Notes: a model not told the origin generated them from the letters alone. A DNA stretch of 64,000 nucleotides from Frigoribacterium faeni (GCF_011761235.1 NZ_JAAOYW010000001.1:1240781-1304780), one strand, 5' to 3'; counted from the first letter of the stretch, positions 17,828-26,201 are shown. Numbers and translations: made by a program.

Positions 17828-18493
17828 TCAGGCGGCCGGTGGGGAGGCGGTCGGCGCGTAGCCGGTGCGCACGCTCGTCACGAGGCGGTCGAGCAGCTCG
17901 GCCCAGACGGCCCGGCCCTCGGCGTCGAGGGCGCCGTCGGTACGGCGGACCCAGTGCTCGGCGATCACGGCGATGCCGTGCAGCAGCGAGCTGACGAGCA
18001 GCTCGACGTCGAGCTGGTCGACGTCGATGCTGCGGCGGGCGGCGTCGGCGGCGAGGTGCTCGGTGGCGCGCGAGAAGACGTCCTGCACGCCCTTGTTGGC
18101 GCCGTTCGCCTCGGCGTCGCCGTCGAGCACGCGCCAGAGGTAGGCGACGACCGCGGGCAGGTCGATGCTGCGCAGCGCGAGCACCACCTCGTCGAACAAG
18201 GAGGAGCGGGTGCCGGCCGCGGCCGTGGTCGCGACGGCCGTCGTGGCCGCCCGGAACTCGTCGATCGCGTCGGTGAGCGCCGCGGTGCAGAGCGTCATCA
18301 CGACCTCGTCGAGGCCGGCGAAGTGGTTGAAGATCGTGCGGCGCGACACGTCGGCGCGCTCGGCCAGCTCGTCGACGCCGAACCGCGGGGCGCCCCGCTC
18401 GGCGATCAGCGCGTCGGCGGCGTCGAGGATCGCCTGACGGTGCCGGGCCTTGAGGGCGGCGCGGCGGTCCGGGGCGGGAGCGGTCGAGGGCAC
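17828..18493 (-). CDS. TetR family transcriptional regulator
   Basis: A 221-residue TetR protein. The N-terminal HTH is ILDAADALIAERGAPRFGVDELAERADVSRRTIFNHFAGLDEVV (split across two helices and the recognition helix VSRRTIFNHF), followed by an all-helical ligand domain. The GTG start follows TAGTGT by 6 bases, so the mRNA is probably leaderless. A dyad AGTGC-N6-GCACT lies directly upstream of that hexamer, which suggests autorepression. It is followed by the MMPL exporter and probably controls it. Confidence 0.92.
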   Translation of the reverse strand: MPSTAPAPDRRAALKARHRQAILDAADALIAERGAPRFGVDELAERADVSRRTIFNHFAGLDEVVMTLCTAALTDAIDEFRAATTAVATTAAAGTRSSLFDEVVLALRSIDLPAVVAYLWRVLDGDAEANGANKGVQDVFSRATEHLAADAARRSIDVDQLDVELLVSSLLHGIAVIAEHWVRRTDGALDAEGRAVWAELLDRLVTSVRTGYAPTASPPAA

Positions 18494-18499
18494 CTGCCT

Positions 18500-18521
18500 A
18501 CACTAAGTGCAGCGACGCACT
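18500..18521 (-). promoter_or_regulatory. Leaderless tetR promoter with overlapping dyad operator
   Basis: On the minus strand, TAGTGT (18505-18500) stands 6 bases before the GTG start. Immediately upstream is the dyad AGTGC-gtcgct-GCACT (18521-18506), placed in the -10/-35 spacer where a TetR dimer could block RNA polymerase. Confidence 0.55.
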
Positions 18522-18588
18522 CGGTGCACGCCCGCCAGGTGGGGAATAGCTGGGAGATGCGCGGGGCATGCCCGCACCCGCCGCGACC

Positions 18589-21063
18589 TCAGCGCCCGAG
18601 CGCGCGCGCCAGGTACGGCGCCGTCCGGCTCTCGGCCGAGGCGGCGACGTCGCGCGGCGAGCCCGTGGCGACGACCTGCCCGCCCGCGTCTCCCCCGCCC
18701 GGTCCGAGGTCGATCACGTGGTCGGCCGCGGCGACGACGTCCATCGCGTGCTCGACCACGACGACCGTGCTGCCGGCGTCGACGAGCCGCTGCAGCTGCG
18801 CCACGAGCAGCTCGACGTCGGCGGGGTGCAGGCCGGTCGTCGGCTCGTCGAGCAGGTAGAGGGTGTGGCCGCCGCGCATGCGCTGCAGCTCGGTGGCGAG
18901 CTTGATGCGCTGCGCCTCGCCGCCCGACAGCTCGGGCGCCGGCTGCCCCAGCCGCAGGTAGCCGAGGCCGACCTGGCGCAGCGTCGACAGCGCGCGGGAG
19001 GCGGCCGGCACGTCGGCGAGGAACCCCTCGGCCTCGTCGACGGTCATGCCGAGCACGTCGGCGATGGTCGCCCCGTGCCAGGTCACCTCGAGGGTCTCGG
19101 CGGTGTACCGGGCGCCGTGGCACTCGGGGCAGGGCGCCCAGCTGCCGGGCAGGAACAGCAGCTCGACCGTGACCGAGCCCTCGCCCTGGCAGACCTCGCA
19201 CCGGCCGCCGACCACGTTGAACGAGAAGCGCCCCGCGCCCCAGCCGCGGGCCCTGGCCTCGTCGGTGGCCGCGAAGGAGGCGCGGACCGCGTCGAACAGG
19301 CCGGTGTAGGTCGCGAGGTTCGAGCGCGGGGTGCGCCCGATGGGAGCCTGGTCGACCTGCACGACGCGGTCGACGAGCGGGTGCTCGGTGGCCCGCTCGG
19401 CGAGCACGCCGCCGACCAGGCTCGACTTGCCGGAGCCGGAGACGCCCGTGACGGCGGTGAGCACCCCGAGGGGCACGTCGACGTCGAGGGCCCGGAGGTT
19501 GTGACGGGCGACGTCGCGCAGCTCGAGCCACGCGGTCGGGACGCGGGCGGCGCTCTCGGCCGAGCGCGCCTCCTCGGCCCCCGCGTCGCCGCGGGCAGAC
19601 GCGCCGCGAGCGGAGAGGAACCGCCGGGTGACCGACGCCTCGACGTCGGCCAGCCCCGCGACGGGCCCGCTGTAGAGCACCTCGCCGCCGCCGGAGCCGG
19701 CGCCCGGCCCCACGTCGACGACCCAGTCGGCCCGCCGCACGATCTCCATGTCGTGCTCGACGACGAAGACGCTGTTGCCGCCGGCGCGCAGGGCCTCGAG
19801 CACCTCGACGAGCGACTCGGCGTCGGCGGGGTGCAGCCCCGCGCTCGGCTCGTCGAGCACGTAGACGACGCCGAACAGGCCGCTGCGCAGCTGGGTGGCG
19901 ATGCGCAGCCGCTGCATCTCGCCCGGGGACAGCGTCGGGGTCGCCCGGTCGAGGCTGAGGTAGCCGAGCCCGAGGCCGGTGAGCACCTCGACGCGGGACA
20001 GCAGGTCGCGGGCGATCGTGACCGCCACCTCCGTCCGCTCGCCCGACGACGCGCGCGACGTCGCCGCCGTCGCCGTCGTGAGCTCGGCGGTGGGCCGCAG
20101 CACGTGGGCGACCTCCGACAGCGGCAGCCCGTTCAGCTCGGCGATCGTGCGGCCCGCGAAGGTCACGGCGAGCGCCGCCCGCGTGAGCCCGGTGCCGCCG
20201 CAGAGCGAGCAGGGCCCGGACTCGACGTACTGCAGCACCTTGGTGCGCTGCGTCTCGCTCTGCGAGTCGGCGAGGGTGTGCAGCACGAAGGCGCGGGCGC
20301 TCCAGAACCGGCCCTTGTACGGCTTGGCCACGCGGTCGCGCTGCGGCACGACCTCGACGACGGGCTGCTCGTCGGTGAAGAGCAGCCAGTCGCGGTCGGC
20401 CTTCGGCAGCTCGCGCCACGGCCGGTCGATGTCGTGGCCGAGCACGGCCGTGACGTCACGCAGGTTCTTGCCCTGCCAGGCCCCCGGCCAGGCGGCGATG
20501 GCGCCCTCGCGGATGCTCAGGGAGTCGTCGTGCACGGCGGACGCCTCGGTGACCTCGTGCGCGGTGCCGAGGCCGTGGCAGCGCGGGCAGGCGCCGGCGA
20601 CGGTGTTCGGCGAGAACGAGTCCGACTCGAGGCGCTCGGCGCCCTCGGGGTAGCTGCCGGCGCGCGACCAGAGCATGCGCGTCGAGTTCGACAGCGTGGT
20701 GAGGGTGCCGACGGTCGAGCGCGAGCTGGGGGCGCCGCGCCGCTGCTGCAGGGCGACGGCGGGCGGCAGGCCGGTGATCGAGTCGACGTGCGGGGTGCCG
20801 CCCTGGGCGATGAGCCGGCGGGCGTAGGGGGCGACCGACTCGAGGAACCGGCGCTGCGCCTCGGCGAAGACCGTCCCGAACGCGAGCGACGACTTGCCCG
20901 AGCCGGAGACGCCGGTGAACGCGACGATGCGGTCGCGGGGCACGTCGACGTCGACGTCGCGGAGGTTGTTCTCGCGGGCGCCGCGCACGCGCACGAAGCC
21001 GTCGGGGAGCTCGCCGGGGTCGACGGCGGGGGACGAGGAGGTGCGGGTGCGGGAGGCGGGCAT
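18589..21063 (-). CDS. UvrA2-like excinuclease ATPase (class II UvrA)
   Basis: An 824-residue tandem ABC ATPase of the UvrA family. Walker A motifs are GVSGSGKSSL (residues 51-60) and a second GVSGSGKSSL in the C-half. The signatures are LSPGEMQRLRIA and LSGGEAQRIKLA, and the Walker B motifs are VYVLDEPSAGLHP and LYLLDEPTTGLHP. Zinc-finger Cys pairs CPRCHGLG, CSLCGGTG, CEVCQGEG and CPECHGAR are present. At about 820 residues it is shorter than UvrA1 (about 950) and lacks most of the UvrB-binding insertion, as in UvrA2/DrrC-like proteins linked to DNA-damage tolerance and drug resistance. ATG at 21063 follows TACCAT by 7 bases, so it is likely leaderless; longer upstream starts are less likely. 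Confidence 0.9.
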   Translation of the reverse strand: MPASRTRTSSSPAVDPGELPDGFVRVRGARENNLRDVDVDVPRDRIVAFTGVSGSGKSSLAFGTVFAEAQRRFLESVAPYARRLIAQGGTPHVDSITGLPPAVALQQRRGAPSSRSTVGTLTTLSNSTRMLWSRAGSYPEGAERLESDSFSPNTVAGACPRCHGLGTAHEVTEASAVHDDSLSIREGAIAAWPGAWQGKNLRDVTAVLGHDIDRPWRELPKADRDWLLFTDEQPVVEVVPQRDRVAKPYKGRFWSARAFVLHTLADSQSETQRTKVLQYVESGPCSLCGGTGLTRAALAVTFAGRTIAELNGLPLSEVAHVLRPTAELTTATAATSRASSGERTEVAVTIARDLLSRVEVLTGLGLGYLSLDRATPTLSPGEMQRLRIATQLRSGLFGVVYVLDEPSAGLHPADAESLVEVLEALRAGGNSVFVVEHDMEIVRRADWVVDVGPGAGSGGGEVLYSGPVAGLADVEASVTRRFLSARGASARGDAGAEEARSAESAARVPTAWLELRDVARHNLRALDVDVPLGVLTAVTGVSGSGKSSLVGGVLAERATEHPLVDRVVQVDQAPIGRTPRSNLATYTGLFDAVRASFAATDEARARGWGAGRFSFNVVGGRCEVCQGEGSVTVELLFLPGSWAPCPECHGARYTAETLEVTWHGATIADVLGMTVDEAEGFLADVPAASRALSTLRQVGLGYLRLGQPAPELSGGEAQRIKLATELQRMRGGHTLYLLDEPTTGLHPADVELLVAQLQRLVDAGSTVVVVEHAMDVVAAADHVIDLGPGGGDAGGQVVATGSPRDVAASAESRTAPYLARALGR

Positions 21064-21070
21064 CCGGGCG

Positions 21071-21076
21071 ATGGTA
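21071..21076 (-). promoter_or_regulatory. -10 hexamer of leaderless uvrA2-like gene
   Basis: On the minus strand TACCAT is followed by 7 bases and then the ATG at 21063, with no ribosome binding site between. Confidence 0.5.
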
Positions 21077-21139
21077 GGCGGTGCGGCCGACACCGGTGCG
21101 CCCCTGCCCGGCAGCTCGCTGCGAGAGAGGCGGACAGCC

Positions 21140-21168
21140 TTGTCTGCCCGGCCCGCCCTGGCTACCGT
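21140..21168 (+). promoter_or_regulatory. Vegetative-type promoter for the leader peptide and SGNH/GAF gene
   Basis: TTGTCT (21140-21145), 17 bases, TACCGT (21163-21168). The predicted start near 21174 leaves an 80-base leader containing a hairpin and a short open reading frame. Confidence 0.6.
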
Positions 21169-21173
21169 GGGAG

Positions 21174-21196
21174 GGCGGCGCCGTGCTGGCGCCGCC
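21174..21196 (+). promoter_or_regulatory. Hairpin at the 5' end of the leader
   Basis: GGCGGCGCC, loop GTGCT, GGCGCCGCC: a perfect 9-bp stem placed at the predicted transcript start. It may stabilise the mRNA or take part in leader control. Confidence 0.55.
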
Positions 21197-21255
21197 CGCG
21201 AGGCAGCACCGCTGCACACCGGATCGCGGGCTCCGCCGGATCAGGGAGGCACGCG

Positions 21256-21303
21256 ATGGCCAGGACGAGGCCCGCCGACACGACCGACCGGGCCGCCCCG
21301 TGA
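21256..21303 (+). CDS. 15-residue leader peptide overlapping the SGNH/GAF gene
   Basis: ATG at 21256 has the best ribosome binding site in the area (CAGGGAGGCACGCG just before it) and encodes MARTRPADTTDRAAP. Its TGA overlaps the GTG of the next gene (GTGA, 21300-21303). The main gene has no site of its own, so its translation probably depends on reinitiation after this peptide. The peptide has no runs of a single regulatory amino acid, so classic attenuation is not indicated. Confidence 0.55.
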   Translation: MARTRPADTTDRAAP

Positions 21304-22553
21304 ACGCCGCCGGCCGCCTCCTCCGCTCCCCCGCCTCCGCCGCGCGCCTGGCCCTGCTCTCGGCCCGCGCGACCTCGACGCCGCGGCCCCACGACGTGCC
21401 GTTCGGCGCGGGCGCCGGCGTCGACCCCGACCGGGTGCTCGTCGTCGGCACCGGCCCCGCGGTCGGCTGGGGCACCACCTCGCACGAGCTCGCGCTGCCG
21501 GGCAGGGTCTCGCGGCGGCTGGCCCGCCGCACGGGACGCGGCTCGCACGTGGCCGTCCTCGCGGAGCCCAGCCACCGCCTCCCCGCGATCCGCGACGCCC
21601 TCGACAGCGTGTTCCTCGAGAACTGGGACGTCGTCGTCGTCACCGTCGGCGCGGCCGACGCCGTCCGCCTGCGCTCGCCGCGGGCCTGGGCCCGTGACCT
21701 CGACGCCCTGCTCACCTCGCTCGTGCCGCGCCTGCGGCCGTGCGCCCGCGTGGTGGTCGCGTCGGCCCCGCTCGACGACGCGCTGAGCGCCTTCGGGCTG
21801 CGCGCCTCGCCCTCGGCCGAGCACCACGCGCGGCTGCTGCGCGACGTCGCCGACCAGGTCTGCGGCGAGCACGCGCGCGTCACCCACCTGGCGCTGCCCG
21901 CCGTGCCGTCCGCGTCGCCCGCGACCCCCGCGGCCGGGCCCGGTGCCGCCGCGCACCCGGGGTCCGTGCCCGTCGGCGTCGACGACCCCGTCGAGCGGCT
22001 CTACGACGCGTGGGCCGAGGCCGTCACCGAGCACGTGGCCCCGCTGCTGCACGCCCAGCGGGCGCGCGTCGACTCGCCGCAGCGGGCCCGGAGCGCCCCG
22101 CAGGACGAGCGCACCCGCCTCGAGGCCATCGCCGCCTCCGGCCTCGTGCAGCCCGAGCCGGAGGCCGCCTTCCGCGAGATCGCGGACCGTGCCCGGGCGG
22201 CGTTCGCGACCGACGGGGCCGCGTTCGACCTCGTGCTCGACGACCACCAGTGGGCCGTCGTGAGCACGCTCGGGTCGAGCCGTGCCCTGCCGCTCAGCGA
22301 GTCGTTCTGCGCCACGACGATCCGCTCGGACGAGCCGTTCATCGTCGCCGACGCCTGGCAGGAGGGGCTCGACGTGCCCCGCACCGACATCCGCTTCTAC
22401 GCGGGCTGGCCGGTGCACACCTTCGACGGCACCCGCATCGGGGCCCTCTGCGTCTTCGACCCGCGGCCCCGCGACGTCGCCGACCTGGCCGTCGAGACCC
22501 TGCGCGAGTTCGCCCTCGACATCGAGCGCGAGCTGCAGCGGCGGGTCGCGTAG
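21300..22553 (+). CDS. Degenerate SGNH-hydrolase-like domain fused to a C-terminal GAF domain
   Basis: A 417-residue protein with two parts. Residues about 35-205 have an SGNH/GDSL-like order of motifs (VLVVGTGPAVGWG, VVVVTVGAADAV, RVVVASAP). The catalytic Ser block is GTGPAVG rather than GDSxxxG, so hydrolase activity is doubtful. Residues about 265-415 are a GAF domain (RLEAIAASGLVQPEPEAAF, LPLSESFCATTI, RFYAGWPVHTFDGTRIGALCVFD), of the type found in actinobacterial sensor proteins that bind small ligands. No kinase or output domain is present. Initiation is GTG coupled to the leader peptide. The role is probably sensing or lipid-surface related, but I cannot name it. Confidence 0.75.
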   Translation: MNAAGRLLRSPASAARLALLSARATSTPRPHDVPFGAGAGVDPDRVLVVGTGPAVGWGTTSHELALPGRVSRRLARRTGRGSHVAVLAEPSHRLPAIRDALDSVFLENWDVVVVTVGAADAVRLRSPRAWARDLDALLTSLVPRLRPCARVVVASAPLDDALSAFGLRASPSAEHHARLLRDVADQVCGEHARVTHLALPAVPSASPATPAAGPGAAAHPGSVPVGVDDPVERLYDAWAEAVTEHVAPLLHAQRARVDSPQRARSAPQDERTRLEAIAASGLVQPEPEAAFREIADRARAAFATDGAAFDLVLDDHQWAVVSTLGSSRALPLSESFCATTIRSDEPFIVADAWQEGLDVPRTDIRFYAGWPVHTFDGTRIGALCVFDPRPRDVADLAVETLREFALDIERELQRRVA

Positions 22554-22605
22554 GAGGCGCGGGTCGGCTCCCCGACGCCCGCCCGGCACCCGGTCGCGCG
22601 CCTCC
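22553..22605 (+). terminator. Hairpin after the SGNH/GAF gene
   Basis: GGAGGCGCG (22553-22561) and CGCGCCTCC (22597-22605) form a 9-bp stem that starts at the last base of the stop codon. Both arms are copies of the abundant GGAGGCGC motif. The long loop makes it a weaker terminator candidate. Confidence 0.4.
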
Positions 22606-22656
22606 CGCGTCCCGTGGCGGGCGCCCGCCGCCCCATGCCGAGCGTTCGTCACGTCC

Positions 22657-22662
22657 TAGACT
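22657..22662 (+). promoter_or_regulatory. -10 hexamer of leaderless L,D-transpeptidase gene
   Basis: TAGACT is followed by GACCCC and then the GTG start at 22669, with no Shine-Dalgarno sequence between them. Confidence 0.6.
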
Positions 22663-22668
22663 GACCCC

Positions 22669-23427
22669 GTGCTCCGTCGCCTCGTCCCCGTCACCGCCGT
22701 CGTCCTCTCCGCCGTGCTGCTCGCCGGGTGCTCCGCGCCCGAGGACGAGCCCGAGCGCCCGACCCCGACGGCGAGCGCGACGCCGTCGGCCAGCGCACCG
22801 GCCCCCACGCCGACGCTGAGCGCCGACCCCGCCGTGCCCACGTCGTCGACGATCGCCAGCGCGACCGGCGGCTCGGTCGAGGTGCACGACGGCCCCGACG
22901 GCGCCGTCGTGACGACGCTGTCGAACCCCCAGCCCAGCGGAGCGCCGCTCGTCCTGCTCGTGGTCGGCCAGGAGGGCGACTGGGTGAACGTCGCCCTCGC
23001 CCAGCGGCCGAACGGCAGCACGGGCTGGGTGCCGGCCTCCGCGGTGTCCCTGACCACCACCTCCTACTCTCTCGTCGCGTCGACGAGCACCAACACCCTC
23101 GTGCTGTACGACGCCGGGGTCGAGAAGAAGTCGTTCTCGGTCGCCACCGGCACGGGCGGCACCCCCACGCCGACCGGCTCGTTCTACCTGACCGAGCTGC
23201 TCGCGCCCACGAACCAGGGCTACGGCCCCTACGCGTACGGCCTCTCAGCCTTCTCGGACGCGCTGAACTCGTTCGGCGGCGGCCCGGGCCAGATCGGCCT
23301 GCACGGCACGGACGACGAGTCGAGCATCGGCCAGGCCGCGAGCCACGGCTGCATCCGGCTCTCGAACGCCGACATCAGCGAGCTCGCGGGCATGCTGCCG
23401 CTCGGGACGCCCATCACCATCACCTAG
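22669..23427 (+). CDS. L,D-transpeptidase lipoprotein (YkuD domain)
   Basis: A 252-residue lipoprotein: GTG start, signal peptide with lipobox LLAGC, a Pro/Thr/Ser-rich linker, an SH3-like domain (VEVHDGPDGAVVTTL to GSTGWVPASAV) and a YkuD catalytic domain. The active-site motif HGTDD ... SHGCIRLSN places the nucleophile at Cys228. Such enzymes make 3-3 cross-links in peptidoglycan or attach proteins to it, acting on the outer face of the membrane. The next gene is 62 bp downstream behind a hairpin and its own promoter, so this is a single-gene unit. Confidence 0.93.
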   Translation: MLRRLVPVTAVVLSAVLLAGCSAPEDEPERPTPTASATPSASAPAPTPTLSADPAVPTSSTIASATGGSVEVHDGPDGAVVTTLSNPQPSGAPLVLLVVGQEGDWVNVALAQRPNGSTGWVPASAVSLTTTSYSLVASTSTNTLVLYDAGVEKKSFSVATGTGGTPTPTGSFYLTELLAPTNQGYGPYAYGLSAFSDALNSFGGGPGQIGLHGTDDESSIGQAASHGCIRLSNADISELAGMLPLGTPITIT

Positions 23428-23440
23428 CGCGGGCCGGGGC

Positions 23441-23456
23441 CCCTGCTCTCGCAGGG
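23441..23456 (+). terminator. Short hairpin after the L,D-transpeptidase gene
   Basis: CCCTGC, loop TCTC, GCAGGG, 14 bp after the stop codon. The stem is only 6 bp, but it is extended partly by flanking G+C pairs. Confidence 0.45.
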
Positions 23457-23476
23457 ACGCGCCACGTCACATCTGA

Positions 23477-23482
23477 TATGTT
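23477..23482 (+). promoter_or_regulatory. -10 hexamer of leaderless HExxH-protein gene
   Basis: TATGTT, part of the A/T-rich CATCTGATATGTT, is followed by 6 bases and the ATG at 23489. Confidence 0.6.
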
Positions 23483-23488
23483 CCGCGC

Positions 23489-24634
23489 ATGACTGCGAAG
23501 AGAGCCCGTCGGTCCCCCTGGCGCATCGTCCGTCGAGTCGTCGGCGGCGCCCTCGTCCTCGCCCTGGTCGTGGTCGCCGGCGTCGTGACCTGGCGCCTGG
23601 TCGGCCCGTCGCCCGACAGCTGGGAGGCGATGGACGACCTCGACCACGAGGTCCTCACCCAGCTCGCCGAGCAGTACGAGGTCACCGCGGCCGATCCTGC
23701 GGCGATCTGGACCGCCTCCTACCGGTACGAGGACCAGCCCGTGGTGCTCCTGCACGTCGCCACGACGGGCGCCCTCGACTGGTCGTACGCGATCCTCGTC
23801 AACATGAGCGGCGTCGTCGACACCTCGGGCATGGCGCACGTCACCGTGCCCGATGCACCGCTGCTGGACGACGTCGTGGTCAGCAAGCGCTTCGGCGTCG
23901 GCGACTGGAAGGCCCACCTGCCCGGCAACTTCTCGGTGAAGCAGATCGACGGCGTCGAGGTGCTGGTGATGCGGTACACCGACGAGCTGCTCGCCGACGG
24001 GCCGGGCAACGGCCAGTCGTTCCCGGCGTTCCTGTTGCACGAGAACTTCCACGTCACCGTGCAGGGCGTCGAGGTGGCCCCGCGCTCCGGGCCGCGGTGG
24101 GACTTCGACGCCGGCGGGTTCCTCGAGGACTACCCGCACACCGACGACCACCGCAGCCTGCTGCGCGCCGAGCTGTCCGTCCTCGACGAGATGATGGCGA
24201 CGACCGACCCGACCGAGCTGAGGTCGCTCGCGACGGACTTCGCCGTGCTGCGGCAGGAACGCCTCGCCCGCTGGCCCCAGCTCGCGCCCACGAACGACAT
24301 CGAAGCGATCGAGGGCTCGGCGACCTACGTCGAGAAGCGCTACGACATCGCCGGCGACGCCGCCGCCAAGCCGACCATCAGCTTCGTCGAGGGCATCGAC
24401 ACCTACTGGGACGACCCCGAGCAGCAGCGCCTCTGGACCCGCGACCTCATGTACAGCACGGGCGCGTTCCTCGAGCTCGCGCTCGACCGGCTCGACGTCG
24501 GCTGGAAGACGGCGGCCGAGCCCGCCCCCGTGGGCAGCTCCACCACCCCGTTCGACAGCCTGGCCGCGGCGGTCGGGGTCGAGGGGCGCCCCGACCCCGC
24601 GACCCTCCAGGCGGTCCTCGACCGTCACCCGTGA
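23489..24634 (+). CDS. Membrane-anchored protein with HExxH motif, putative metallopeptidase
   Basis: A 381-residue protein: basic N-terminus, one membrane helix (GGALVLALVVVAGVVTW, residues 19-35) and a large outside domain. HENFH (residues 184-188, in FLLHENFHVTVQG) is a zinc-binding HExxH motif. About 95 residues later EGSATYVEKRYD could supply the third ligand, as in many HExxH peptidases with an E-G-x-A-x-Y signature. I do not recognise a named family. The N-terminal 120-residue region (WTASYRYEDQPVVLLHV, WSYAILVNMSG) is of unknown fold. It is probably a secreted-side hydrolase acting on protein or peptidoglycan; activity is unproven. Confidence 0.7.
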   Translation: MTAKRARRSPWRIVRRVVGGALVLALVVVAGVVTWRLVGPSPDSWEAMDDLDHEVLTQLAEQYEVTAADPAAIWTASYRYEDQPVVLLHVATTGALDWSYAILVNMSGVVDTSGMAHVTVPDAPLLDDVVVSKRFGVGDWKAHLPGNFSVKQIDGVEVLVMRYTDELLADGPGNGQSFPAFLLHENFHVTVQGVEVAPRSGPRWDFDAGGFLEDYPHTDDHRSLLRAELSVLDEMMATTDPTELRSLATDFAVLRQERLARWPQLAPTNDIEAIEGSATYVEKRYDIAGDAAAKPTISFVEGIDTYWDDPEQQRLWTRDLMYSTGAFLELALDRLDVGWKTAAEPAPVGSSTTPFDSLAAAVGVEGRPDPATLQAVLDRHP

Positions 24635-24681
24635 GCCGCGTCGTGGGCGTCGGGCACGTCAGAGCGTGAGGGGCGGGCCCG

Positions 24682-25047
24682 TCAGAGGACGACGAGCACG
24701 ACGACCACGGCGGCCGCCACGGCGACCTCGAGCACCGCGTCGACGAGCACGCGACGACGCGACCGGCCCGGCCGGAGCCACGGCAGGCCCGGCCAGCGCA
24801 GCACCGCCCCGGACACGCCGGCGGCGACGAGCAGCACCGGCAGCAGCCAGAGCGCCACGGGCACCGAGCTCCACGGCGCGAGCTGGTGCAGCACCACGAG
24901 GGCAACGACCGAGGCGAGCGCCCCGGTGAGCAGGTCGACGCGGCTCCGCGAGCGGAGCGCCGCCCTGTCCGCCCAGGCCGACACCGCGAACGACCCGGTC
25001 ACGACCAGCACGACGAGGCCGACCACCACCGCGGACAGCGCGGTCAC
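24682..25047 (-). CDS. Small multi-pass membrane protein
   Basis: A 121-residue protein with four predicted membrane helices (AVVVGLVVLVVTGSFAVSAW, LTGALASVVALVVL, VPVALWLLPVLLVAAGVS, VAVAAAVVVVLVVL). GTG at 25047 overlaps the stop of the upstream serine hydrolase gene (GTGA, 25044-25047), which sets the start and implies coupled translation. No recognised family; it may assist or anchor the hydrolase. Confidence 0.75.
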   Translation of the reverse strand: MTALSAVVVGLVVLVVTGSFAVSAWADRAALRSRSRVDLLTGALASVVALVVLHQLAPWSSVPVALWLLPVLLVAAGVSGAVLRWPGLPWLRPGRSRRRVLVDAVLEVAVAAAVVVVLVVL

Positions 25048-26201
25048 GAGGCGTCCTCGAGCAAGGCGAAGGCGAGGTCGTCGAGGCTGACGGCCGAGCT
25101 GCTCAGCACGACCACGGCGCGGTCCGCGTCGCGGTCGAAGCCGACGAAGCTCGCGTAGCCCCCGGTCATCCCGTTGTGCCAGGTCACCGGGCCGGCGTCG
25201 CCCTCGCCCGGGGTCGTCTGCCAGGCCCAGCCGATCTCGCCCCCGCCGTCGCCCGCCTCGACGAGCGGCTCGGTGGCGATGCCGCCGGGTGCCCGCTCGT
25301 CGCGCTGGGCGACCGTGTAGGTCAGCATGTCGTCGAGGGTCGAGCGGACGCCGCCCGCGGGTCCGTAGGCGTGCAGGGTCCACGCGTCGGCGTGCCGGCC
25401 GGCGGCGGTGACGCCCGTCGGGGCGCCCGGGCGCAGCCCCTCGGGGTCGCCCGGCGCGTACGTGTCGACCAGGCCGAGCGGCTCGGCCACGCGGTCGGCG
25501 ACGAGCTGCTCCCACGGGGTGTCGGCCGCCGCGGCGAGCGCCTGGCCGAGCAGGGCCATGCCGAAGTTCGAGTACGCGTAGGGGTGCTGGTCGTCGACCG
25601 TGGACCGCGACGCCCGGTCGACGAGCGTCTCGACGTCGTCGGTGTACGGATCGGCACCGGTCAGGTTCGCGAGCAGCACGCGTCCTGTGAAGGACAGGTC
25701 GGCGGGCAGCCGCGGCAGTCCGCCGTGCTGCGTCGCGAGCTGCTCCAGGGTGATCGACGCGGCGTCGCCCGTGACCCCGAGCGTCTCGCCGAGGGTGCTG
25801 TCGCGCTGCACCTCGCCCCGCTGCAGGGCGAGGGCGTACAGGGAGGCGGTGATCGTCTTCGTCACCGACCCGATCTCGAACTCGGCGGCGCCCGGGCCCG
25901 TGGCCGTGCCGAACTCGGCGCGGGTCACCTCGTCGCCGTCGACGACCGCGACGGCGAGCCGGTCGTGGGCCCCGGCGGGCAGGCCGTCGCGCACCCGCTC
26001 GATCAGCGCCGGGTCGCCGGTCGTCTCGGTCGAGAGCGACGGGGGCCGCGGGACAGCGCCGGCTCCGACGCCGAGCACGGCCACGCCGGCGAGGACGGCG
26101 ACGGCGACACGGCGGCGGCTGCGGATGCGGCTGCTGTCCGCGCGCGTCGCGGGGCCCGCAGGCGTCGCGGGCCTCTCAGGGGTCGCCTCCGGCCCCCTCA
26201 C
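25044..26201 (-). CDS. Class C beta-lactamase-like serine hydrolase, secreted
   Basis: A 385-residue protein of the beta-lactamase/D-alanyl-D-alanine-carboxypeptidase fold. It has a long Arg-rich n-region, a hydrophobic signal or anchor (VAVAVLAGVAVLGVGAG) and then the catalytic motifs: SVTK (S-x-x-K nucleophile, in EIGSVTKTITASLYA), YSN (PYAYSNFGMALLG) and the third motif in HNGMTGGYASFVG. GTG at 26201 overlaps the stop of the wHTH gene by GTGA. It may act on peptidoglycan or small esters; it need not be an antibiotic-resistance enzyme. The middle gene of a three-gene coupled operon. Confidence 0.9.
   Translation of the reverse strand: MRGPEATPERPATPAGPATRADSSRIRSRRRVAVAVLAGVAVLGVGAGAVPRPPSLSTETTGDPALIERVRDGLPAGAHDRLAVAVVDGDEVTRAEFGTATGPGAAEFEIGSVTKTITASLYALALQRGEVQRDSTLGETLGVTGDAASITLEQLATQHGGLPRLPADLSFTGRVLLANLTGADPYTDDVETLVDRASRSTVDDQHPYAYSNFGMALLGQALAAAADTPWEQLVADRVAEPLGLVDTYAPGDPEGLRPGAPTGVTAAGRHADAWTLHAYGPAGGVRSTLDDMLTYTVAQRDERAPGGIATEPLVEAGDGGGEIGWAWQTTPGEGDAGPVTWHNGMTGGYASFVGFDRDADRAVVVLSSSAVSLDDLAFALLEDAS

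Noticed and set aside
21174-21255. Known riboswitch in the SGNH/GAF leader
   Set aside because: Apart from one hairpin I see no conserved core of the c-di-GMP, c-di-AMP, cobalamin, TPP or SAM classes.
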